This document shows, one piece after another, positions 1-4,714 of a stretch of 5,647 nt of DNA. The notes below the pieces were generated by a model. It was given only the letters and a program-made list of their open reading frames with translations. It did not search any database and was not told where the DNA came from. The position numbers were made by a program, and so were the translations under genes. Source of the DNA: Acidimicrobiia bacterium (lineage in GTDB: Bacteria > Actinomycetota > Acidimicrobiia > IMCC26256 > JAENVU01); NCBI GenBank assembly GCA_016650415.1, contig JAENVU010000213.1, forward strand, positions 1 to 5,647, read 5' to 3'. Positions within the stretch are counted from its first letter, which is position 1. The number at the start of each line of letters is the position of its first letter.

Positions 1-534
1 CAACTCGGGGGAATCGGCGGCGCTGTGGCCGTCGCCGGCCATCATGTCGTCGGACCAGCGGTACATCTTCATGCGCTGCTCGGGATCCAGCCCGAGCATC
101 TCGCAGATGATGATGAGCGGCACGTGGATCGCGAACTCCTCCACGAAGTCGATCGAGTCCTTCGTCGAGATCTCGTCGATGAGCTGCTCGGCCAGTTCAC
201 GGATGTGGGGGACCAGCTCGCGCACGCGCCGGGGTGTGAAGCCAGGGTTGACGAGCCGCCGCTGGCGGATGTGCTCCTCACCGTCGAGAGTGATGATCGA
301 CATGTCACCCGCGACGACGGGCCGGACCCCATGGCGATTGCAGTACAGCTCGGGGTGTCGCGAGAAGTGCGAGACGTCTTCGTGGCGGCCGGCCACCCAC
401 AGGTTGTTCTTCTCGTCGCGGTGCAACGGCCCGGCGGCGCGGAGGTCCCGGTAGACGGACCAGGGATCGTCGAAGAGCTTCGGGTCGCAGAAGTCCAGCG
501 AATCCAGAACGGTGGGGGCGTCAGTCGTGGCCAC
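1..534 (-). CDS. Cytochrome P450, N-terminal part (cut by left edge)
   Basis: This is the first 178 residues of a bacterial soluble cytochrome P450, a haem monooxygenase of about 400 residues that needs ferredoxin and reductase partners. Visible family features are the N-terminal FDDPWSVYRDLRAAGP segment (about 21-36), LWVAGRHEDV (about 45-54), the B-helix/substrate region with NRHGVRP (66-72), and the C-helix HxxxR haem-propionate motif (H88, R92 in EEHIRQRRLVNPGFTPRRV). PLIIICEMLGLDPEQR (139-154) follows, as usual before the F helix. The I-helix and cysteine haem loop lie outside the window. The start is GTG at 534: an in-frame TGA at 544-546 excludes anything further upstream and the first ATG codon is Met78. 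No good Shine-Dalgarno sequence precedes the GTG. From memory the C-helix region resembles CYP142-type steroid side-chain oxidases, but the subfamily and substrate are inference. The gene is divergent from the CsbD gene. Confidence 0.93.
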   Translation of the reverse strand, partial: MATTDAPTVLDSLDFCDPKLFDDPWSVYRDLRAAGPLHRDEKNNLWVAGRHEDVSHFSRHPELYCNRHGVRPVVAGDMSIITLDGEEHIRQRRLVNPGFTPRRVRELVPHIRELAEQLIDEISTKDSIDFVEEFAIHVPLIIICEMLGLDPEQRMKMYRWSDDMMAGDGHSAADSPEL

Positions 535-542
535 CCGGGTAG

Positions 543-562
543 TTCAACAAACGTTCGTTTAA
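543..562. promoter_or_regulatory. Near-palindromic operator candidate upstream of the P450
   Basis: The 20 bases TTCAACAAACGTTCGTTTAA form an inverted repeat with 16 of 20 positions symmetric, centred on AACGTT between 552 and 553. The mismatched pairs are 545/560 and 549/556. It begins 8 bases upstream of the GTG start of the P450, where a bound repressor would block transcription or initiation. Its AT content stands out against the GC-rich surroundings. The length and symmetry suit a TetR- or similar dimeric regulator, but no regulator gene is present in the window and the identity of the binding protein is unknown. Confidence 0.5.
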
Positions 563-681
563 AAGTCAAGCCGTCGTCGAAGGCTGGCACGGTCACAGTG
601 TTCGACGGCGACTGATCGACGACCAGGTCAGGCACTTAGTCCCTTGCGGGGTTCTCATGGCGTCGTCACGATGGGGTTCTG

Positions 682-698
682 GTCGCGGGAGTCGCGAC
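682..698 (+). promoter_or_regulatory. Short inverted repeat upstream of csbD
   Basis: GTCGCG (682-687) and CGCGAC (693-698) are perfect complementary arms around a GGAGT loop. It lies 15 bases before the csbD Shine-Dalgarno sequence, so it is either a leader hairpin or a small operator. I could not find a convincing -10/-35 pair or a stress-sigma promoter in 535-728; the sequence GGGGTTCT occurs twice, at 648-655 and 673-680, for no evident reason. Confidence 0.3.
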
Positions 699-713
699 GA
701 GGTGTCGTACGCG

Positions 714-721
714 AAAGGTGG
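714..721 (+). promoter_or_regulatory. Ribosome binding site fixing the csbD start
   Basis: AAAGGTGG precedes the ATG at 729 with a 7-base spacer. It supports the short 74-residue protein over an in-frame ATG at 657, which would add 24 residues unlike the family and has no comparable site. Confidence 0.75.
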
Positions 722-728
722 GTGGCTC

Positions 729-953
729 ATGGGAGCACAGTCCGATCAGGCCAAGGGAAAACTCAAAGAAGCCGCCGGCACGTTGACGGGCAACCAAGAT
801 CTGGAATCAGAAGGCAAGGCGGACCGCCGCGCCGGTGAAGCCAAAGAGAAGGTTGCCGACGTCAAGGGCAAGGTCGACGAAGCTGCGGACACGGTGGCCA
901 AGAAGGCCGGGATGATGATCGACAAGGTGAAGCACGCGTTGCACCGCAAGTAA
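729..953 (+). CDS. CsbD-family general stress protein
   Basis: This is a 74-residue, highly charged and hydrophilic protein. Residues 5-46 carry the CsbD pattern: SDQAKGKLKEAAGTLTGN (5-22), then a glutamate/lysine-rich EGKADRRAGEAKEKV (28-42). A lysine/alanine-rich helix (45-74) ends in KVKHALHRK. There are no cysteines, signal peptide or membrane segment, so it should be cytoplasmic. CsbD proteins are small helical proteins induced by general stress in many bacteria; their biochemical role is unknown, so none is assigned here. The family usually has about 60-70 residues, so this one is complete. The start is set by AAAGGTGG 7 bases upstream. It is divergent from the P450 and 142 bases before the alcohol dehydrogenase on the same strand; the two could share a transcript, but the gap and its repeats suggest separate control. 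Confidence 0.93.
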   Translation: MGAQSDQAKGKLKEAAGTLTGNQDLESEGKADRRAGEAKEKVADVKGKVDEAADTVAKKAGMMIDKVKHALHRK

Positions 954-964
954 CTGACCCGCTG

Positions 965-980
965 GTCGGCGTTCGCTGAC
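965..980 (+). terminator. Weak terminator-like hairpin after csbD
   Basis: GTCGGC (965-970) pairs with GCTGAC (975-980), with one G-U wobble, around a GTTC loop. It starts 12 bases after the csbD stop. No T-run follows, which is common in high-GC actinobacteria but leaves the call weak. Confidence 0.25.
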
Positions 981-1020
981 GGAAGCAGGGTCGATGACGA
1001 TATCCACACCGACTTGGTGG

Positions 1021-1066
1021 GGACGCCTCGTTTGACCGATGTAGCGGTCTGCCAGGCGGACGCCTC
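1021..1066 (+). repeat. Direct repeat GGACGCCTC in the dehydrogenase leader
   Basis: GGACGCCTC occurs at 1021-1029 and again at 1058-1066, 37 bases apart. The similarity continues for about 12 further bases with several mismatches (CTCGTTTGA against CTCTTCTGA). The second copy overlaps a small AGGCG/CGCCT inverted repeat (1054-1065). The pair could be a tandem regulator site or the relic of a short duplication. Confidence 0.4.
1034..1049. promoter_or_regulatory. Inverted repeat GACCG-N6-CGGTC
   Basis: GACCG (1034-1038) and CGGTC (1045-1049) are perfect complementary arms with spacer ATGTAG, about 47 bases upstream of the dehydrogenase start. The 11-base centre-to-centre spacing of the arms fits one helical turn, as expected for a dimeric repressor. 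It sits between the two GGACGCCTC repeats. The binding protein is unknown. Confidence 0.3.
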
Positions 1067-1088
1067 TTCTGAGCCCTGATCAGAGGAG
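1064..1088 (+). promoter_or_regulatory. Leader hairpin that sequesters the dehydrogenase RBS
   Basis: CTCTTCTGA (1064-1072) pairs with TCAGAGGAG (1080-1088) over nine positions, eight Watson-Crick and one G-U wobble (1067/1085), around a 7-base loop GCCCTGA. The 3' arm contains the whole Shine-Dalgarno sequence AGAGGAG (1082-1088), 7 bases before the ATG at 1096. In the folded RNA the ribosome binding site is therefore base-paired. Whether it works as a translational switch is inference. Confidence 0.5.
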
Positions 1089-1095
1089 CACGTTC

Positions 1096-2145
1096 ATGAA
1101 GGCACTCGTGTACCACGGCGCCGGCCACAAGGCATGGGAGGACGTCGAGCAGCCGGTCATCCGCGACGACACCGACGCGATCGTCAGGGTTGACGCCACG
1201 ACGATCTGCGGCACCGACCTCCACATCCTCAAAGGTGACGTACCCGCGGTCACCGACGGCCGGATCCTCGGCCACGAAGCCGTCGGCACCGTCGAGTCGA
1301 TCGGCACGGGTGTCAAGCGGGTCAAGGTTGGCGACAAGGTCCTCGTTTCGTGCGTGACCGCGTGCGGATCCTGCCGGTTCTGTCGAGAAGGCCGCTTCGG
1401 ACAGTGCCTTGGCGGTGGCGGCTGGATCCTCGGCAACACCATCGACGGCACCCAGGCGGAATACGTGCGGGTTCCCTTCGCCGACAACTCGACGTATCCG
1501 GCACCGGCCGGGGTGGCCGACGAAGAGCTGCTGATGCTCGCCGACATCTTGCCCACCGGCTACGAGATCGGCGTGCTCAACGGACGCATCCAGCCCGGCG
1601 ATGTCGTCGCCGTGGTCGGCTCCGGACCGATCGGACTCGCCGCGATCATCGGCGCCCAGCTCTACAGCCCGAGCCACATCGTCGCCGTCGACCAAGCCGA
1701 CGCCCGGCTCGAGGCCGCCAAGACCTTCGGAGCCGACGTGGTGGTCAACAACAGCCGTGAAGACGCGCTCGCGGCGGTCATGGCCCTCACCGACGGCCTC
1801 GGTGCCGACGTCGCCATCGAGGCCGTCGGCGTCCCCGCGACCTTCGAGCTCGCCACCCAACTCATCCGCCCCGGTGGCCACGTCGCCAACATCGGCGTCC
1901 ACGGCCAGCCGGCCACGCTGCACCTGGAAGATCTCTGGTCACGAGACGTCACCATCACCACCGGCCTGGTCGACACCTCGTCCACCCCGACCCTGATCAA
2001 GCTGGTCCGCAGCCACCAACTCGACGCCGCCCGCTTCGTCACCCACCACTTCACCCTCGACCAGATGGACGAGGCCTACGACGTCTTCGCCCGGGCAGCC
2101 GACACCGGAGCTCTCAAGGTCGTCATCACCCGGCTCGAACCCTGA
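1096..2145 (+). CDS. Zinc-dependent alcohol dehydrogenase (formaldehyde-dehydrogenase-like MDR family)
   Basis: This is a complete 349-residue medium-chain dehydrogenase/reductase that oxidises an alcohol or reduces an aldehyde or ketone in the cytoplasm. Catalytic zinc ligands fit the bacterial secondary-alcohol/FDH-like type: C38 (ICGTDLH), H60 with E61 (GHE), and D150 (LADILPTGYE). The structural-zinc lobe is intact, with C90, C93, C96 and C104. The Rossmann fold has GSGPIG (175-180), and an acidic D199 at the end of the second beta strand (IVAVDQAD) points to NAD(H) rather than NADP(H). EAVGVPATFELA and the C-terminal GLVDTSSTPTLIKLV region are typical of the FDH-like ADH2 subgroup, by recall. 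The exact substrate cannot be read from the sequence. The start is supported by AGAGGAG with a 7-base spacer. The gene follows the CsbD gene and converges on the lipoprotein hydrolase. The leader contains repeats and a hairpin over the ribosome binding site, suggesting regulated expression. Confidence 0.95.
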   Translation: MKALVYHGAGHKAWEDVEQPVIRDDTDAIVRVDATTICGTDLHILKGDVPAVTDGRILGHEAVGTVESIGTGVKRVKVGDKVLVSCVTACGSCRFCREGRFGQCLGGGGWILGNTIDGTQAEYVRVPFADNSTYPAPAGVADEELLMLADILPTGYEIGVLNGRIQPGDVVAVVGSGPIGLAAIIGAQLYSPSHIVAVDQADARLEAAKTFGADVVVNNSREDALAAVMALTDGLGADVAIEAVGVPATFELATQLIRPGGHVANIGVHGQPATLHLEDLWSRDVTITTGLVDTSSTPTLIKLVRSHQLDAARFVTHHFTLDQMDEAYDVFARAADTGALKVVITRLEP

Positions 2146-2153
2146 CGATCACG

Positions 2154-2169
2154 ACCACGTCACCGTGGT
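2154..2169. terminator. Hairpin between the convergent gene ends
   Basis: ACCACG (2154-2159) and CGTGGT (2164-2169) form a perfect 6-base stem around loop TCAC. On the plus strand it is followed by TT and starts 8 bases after the dehydrogenase stop; the loop holds the stop codon of the minus-strand hydrolase. It may act as a short terminator for the dehydrogenase transcript. It is too short and lacks a T-run on the minus side, so a bidirectional role is doubtful. Confidence 0.4.
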
Positions 2170-3242
2170 TTCGCGAGTCCTTTCAGGCCGGCAGTCAAGA
2201 GTGCGGGTCCCGGCGTCGGGCCGCCGCGCGTGAGGACCGCGTCCAGGAACCGACGTACGACCGTGGTGCTGGTGGTCGTCCCCGTGCAGCCGATCGAGCC
2301 GAGCCGGAGCAGCGGCGCCATGGACCCGAGGGCCGGGACGAGACACGGGAGGTCGGTGACGTCGAGGTGGGTCGCACCGGCGAGGTGCACGGTCACGGCG
2401 TGCGCGGTCCGTGCGATCACGGCTTTCGAATCGGGGTCGAGTCCGGAAGCGTCGACGGCGAGTGCCGGCACTTTCACCGGTGTCGTCAGCGCCGGTCCGT
2501 GCAGCCATCCGTCGAGGTCGAAGACCGCGTGGACGCGCGGGTCGGTCAGCGCGACCTGGAATGCCACCGCGCCGGCGATCGAGTGCCCGCCGACCGCGAT
2601 CCGATTCGCCTCCACGGGCCCCGCGAGTGCGTCGATGTCGGGGCCGGTTGCGAAGTCGAGGGCGGCGGCGACCTGTTCCAGCCGCCGGGCCGGTCGGGCG
2701 GCATCGGCCGGCATCGAGTTGCGGTCTTCAGTGCCGGACGTGGGGTCGACGGCGACGACGACGTAGCCGTTGCTGGCGAGATCCTGCGCTAATGCAGTCG
2801 ATACCGCCATCGGGTTTCCCCAACCGGGCATCAGCACAACGGCCGGCCGCGGCATGCCGGCCGGCGCCGGTGCCGGGTCCACGGTCGCTCGCACCGTCAC
2901 GTCGTCGAGCTGGCCCGGGCTGAGGCCGAGGTCGCTCGCGGTCGCGTGGTCGATGTATTCGATCGTCCCCGTTCCGGGTCCGCGCCGGGCCGGATACCAG
3001 AGGCGGGTGGTGGCGTCGGGGCTCACGCCGGGAACGCTGCGGACGCCGACCGCGTACGGGCCGCTCGGCGGGGGGAGGAGCGACGGTGACCCCACCGACG
3101 GTGTCGTCGCGGTGACGCTCGCGGCGGGCCGGTTCGTCCTCGTGATGGCAGCGGGCCGAGCGGCCGAGCCGCCACATGCGGAGAGTGCGACCGCGAGGCT
3201 GATGCCTGCGGCAACCATGGTGGTGAAGAGCTTGGTGGTCAT
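2160..3242 (-). CDS. Secreted lipoprotein alpha/beta hydrolase, PAF-acetylhydrolase-like
   Basis: This is a 360-residue protein with a lipoprotein signal peptide: MTTK, a hydrophobic stretch (5-20) and lipobox LSAC with acylation predicted at C23. A Ser/Thr/Pro/Ala-rich linker (24-62) follows. The hydrolase domain shows VRSVPGVSPDATTRLWYP (about 67-84), typical of PAF-acetylhydrolase or dienelactone-hydrolase-like proteins, and an oxyanion-region VVLMPGWGNP (135-144). The nucleophile elbow is GGHSIAGA with S221, probable acid D244 (FDLDGW) and histidine H292 (GATHLD). The elbow reads G-x-S-x-A instead of G-x-S-x-G. C300 and C319 could form a disulfide. It probably hydrolyses an ester, perhaps lipid-derived, on the outer face of the membrane; the substrate is unknown. 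The start ATG has AAAGGTG (3250-3256) with a 7-base spacer, lying inside the end of the upstream hydrolase gene. Only one base separates that gene's TGA from this ATG, so translation is probably coupled. Confidence 0.9.
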   Translation of the reverse strand: MTTKLFTTMVAAGISLAVALSACGGSAARPAAITRTNRPAASVTATTPSVGSPSLLPPPSGPYAVGVRSVPGVSPDATTRLWYPARRGPGTGTIEYIDHATASDLGLSPGQLDDVTVRATVDPAPAPAGMPRPAVVLMPGWGNPMAVSTALAQDLASNGYVVVAVDPTSGTEDRNSMPADAARPARRLEQVAAALDFATGPDIDALAGPVEANRIAVGGHSIAGAVAFQVALTDPRVHAVFDLDGWLHGPALTTPVKVPALAVDASGLDPDSKAVIARTAHAVTVHLAGATHLDVTDLPCLVPALGSMAPLLRLGSIGCTGTTTSTTVVRRFLDAVLTRGGPTPGPALLTAGLKGLAKPR

Positions 3243-3243
3243 G

Positions 3244-4623
3244 TCAGTGCACCTTTCGGTTCAGGGTTGTTCCGGTGCGGACGGCGAGGACGACTCGCCG
3301 TATCGCGTGGCTGGAGTGTGCGGCGGTGCGCTCGTCTTCGGTGAGCATCGAGTGCTCCGCGTTCGCCAGCACGCGGTGGACGCGATTGGTGGAGAGCGCC
3401 GCGAGCTGGTTCTGCAGCGCCGTCCAGCCGGGCTCGGCGCCCTTCCGGGCGGTCAGGACCACGAGGGGTCGGTGGCCGAGGGTGTGGAGTGCACCCGCCT
3501 GATGCATCGCCGTCTTGATCACCGAGAACTCGTCGCGGAGGCTGCGGCTGTCGCGTGGTGTCGACAGGAAGGCCCGCTCGTCGTCACGGGATCGTGCGGG
3601 GAGCCCGTCGTATCCGGTCGCATAGATCGCACGGCCGACCCCGAGGCGGGAGAGCGACGGCAGGGCCGCAGAGACTCGCCGGAACATCTCGTAGAACTGC
3701 GAGTAGGACTTGATCCGGGTGGCTTCGTCGGGGTGCATGGAATCCAGCAGCACGAGGCCGGCAACCTGGTCCGGGTAGAGGTGCGCGTAGTTGAGGACGT
3801 ACAAGCCGCCGGCCGAATGGCCTGCGAGCACGTACGGCCCCTGCTCTCCGGCGCGCGCCAGGAGTGTGTGCAGGTCGGTCGCGGTCTCGACCCCGTCGCG
3901 TGGCTCGGCCGACGCCTCGCTCCAGCCACGACCGGCGCGGTCGTAGACGCACACGCGCGTCGTGGTGGTGACCTTCGGAGCGATCCATCCCATCGCGGGG
4001 GACGGTTCACCCAGGCCGGGTTCGAGGACGACGGTGGGACTTCCGGTGCCCGTGCAGTTGATGTGGAGCTTGTGATCGCCGACGCTGATCAAGCGGCCGG
4101 GCATCGGGGACGCGCTGGGGTCGACGGTCTCGCGGTAGGTCTCGTAGCCGCCGCCGATCGCGGACAGGAGCAATGTCGCGAACACCGGGTACACCACCCA
4201 TGCCCGGGTGCGGCTGTGGAGCGCCCGGCGAGAGCGGGCGATCATCCAGATGACGAGTGCGACCAGCGCCGGGGGCCATACCCAGCCGAGCGCGTTGCCG
4301 GTCGGCGCGACGGCGAGGATGGTGGCGCCGGCGACCGCCATGAACGCGGCGGGGGCCTTCGCCCATCGTTGGGGCTGATCGGTCCGACGCTCGGACAGGA
4401 AGGCCAGCGCCGCCCAGGCGAGAGCAAACGTGAGCAGCACCGATCCGGTGATGACGTGCTCTCGGGCTCCGGCGAACGGGCCGGCGACGAGGGTGATCGC
4501 GCCGACCAGTCCGGCGGTGATCGATCCGACGACGATGCGGCCGATGTGTCCCTTCCCGCGGGACGCCCGAGGGTGGCTTGCTCGGGATTGTTCGGTTTCC
4601 TGGGGTGCGGGTCGTCCGTGCAT
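3244..4623 (-). CDS. Membrane-anchored alpha/beta hydrolase (five predicted TM segments)
   Basis: This 459-residue protein joins a membrane domain to an alpha/beta hydrolase. Hydrophobic segments lie near 27-50, 57-76, 92-109, 112-129 and 141-160. The basic N-terminus and the basic loops ERRTDQPQRWAK (78-89) and RSRRALHSRTR (130-140) fit the inside, which puts the catalytic domain (about 175-450) outside the cytoplasm. That domain starts with the beta hairpin RLISVGDHKLHINCTG (177-192), then VVLEPGLG (oxyanion region, 198-205), VCVYDRAGRGWSE (224-236), the nucleophile elbow AGHSAGG (S270), VLLDSMHPDE (291-300) and catalytic histidine H424 (NAEHSM). The catalytic acid is uncertain, with D294 or E397 as candidates. 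The family is broad (esterase, lipase, proline iminopeptidase-like), so no substrate is assigned. The start ATG has GGAGGAA (4629-4635) 5 bases upstream. The next gene starts one base after its stop, indicating an operon of two extracytoplasmic hydrolases. Confidence 0.92.
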   Translation of the reverse strand: MHGRPAPQETEQSRASHPRASRGKGHIGRIVVGSITAGLVGAITLVAGPFAGAREHVITGSVLLTFALAWAALAFLSERRTDQPQRWAKAPAAFMAVAGATILAVAPTGNALGWVWPPALVALVIWMIARSRRALHSRTRAWVVYPVFATLLLSAIGGGYETYRETVDPSASPMPGRLISVGDHKLHINCTGTGSPTVVLEPGLGEPSPAMGWIAPKVTTTTRVCVYDRAGRGWSEASAEPRDGVETATDLHTLLARAGEQGPYVLAGHSAGGLYVLNYAHLYPDQVAGLVLLDSMHPDEATRIKSYSQFYEMFRRVSAALPSLSRLGVGRAIYATGYDGLPARSRDDERAFLSTPRDSRSLRDEFSVIKTAMHQAGALHTLGHRPLVVLTARKGAEPGWTALQNQLAALSTNRVHRVLANAEHSMLTEDERTAAHSSHAIRRVVLAVRTGTTLNRKVH

Positions 4624-4637
4624 GGCGGTTCCTCCGG

Positions 4638-4668
4638 GATGACTCGGGACTCGTGTCTCGAGGTCATC
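4638..4668 (-). promoter_or_regulatory. 31-base inverted repeat next to the hydrolase RBS
   Basis: GATGACTCGGGAC (4638-4650) and GTCTCGAGGTCATC (4655-4668) are complementary over 12 of 13 positions, with one mismatch in the minus-strand RNA (4647/4658), one bulged base (4662) and a 4-base loop (4651-4654). The repeat ends 2 bases before the GGAGGAA ribosome binding site. It is a leader hairpin or a dimeric operator. A terminator for the upstream TPR gene is less likely, since no T-run follows. Confidence 0.5.
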
Positions 4669-4680
4669 ACCGTGCGCCCA

Positions 4681-4713
4681 GGCACTGTTGGGGCGCTGAC
4701 GCGGCGCTGACGG
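4681..4713. repeat. Three tandem 11-base units upstream of the hydrolase operon
   Basis: Read on the plus strand the units are GGCACTGTTGG (4681-4691), GGCGCTGACGC (4692-4702) and GGCGCTGACGG (4703-4713). The second and third differ at one base; the first matches the third at 8 of 11. The period equals about one helical turn, the spacing of direct repeats bound by SARP- and OmpR-type regulators. The array directly follows the TPR gene's stop codon and precedes the hydrolase leader by about 60 bases. A further GCTGAC/GTCAGC inverted repeat (4706-4719) overlaps the array end and that stop codon. Confidence 0.5.
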
Positions 4714-4714
4714 G

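Noticed and set aside
575..607. Inverted repeat CGTCGAA / TTCGACG with a 19-base spacer in the P450-csbD gap
   Set aside because: CGACG-type words are very frequent in this GC-rich DNA and several alternative pairings exist, so chance is likely.
25..615. Plus-strand open frame of 196 codons opposite the P450
   Set aside because: It is antisense to a clear P450 sequence; the translation has no family resemblance and arises from GC-rich third positions.
657..728. Upstream extension of the CsbD protein from ATG 657
   Set aside because: The added 24 residues do not match the family, and a good ribosome binding site precedes ATG 729.
600..728. Stress-sigma (GTTT/GGGTA or GGAAC/GTT) promoter for csbD
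   Set aside because: No pair of boxes with acceptable spacing and match was found by eye.
862..1923. Minus-strand open frame of 353 codons opposite the dehydrogenase
   Set aside because: The plus strand encodes a complete dehydrogenase with all zinc ligands; the antisense product is low-complexity Gly/Asp/Val-rich sequence.
2770..4710. Plus-strand open frame of 646 codons spanning both hydrolase genes
   Set aside because: It runs antisense across two genes with intact signal peptide, TM segments and catalytic motifs; its translation is biased to Gly/Arg/Asp and has no recognisable domain.
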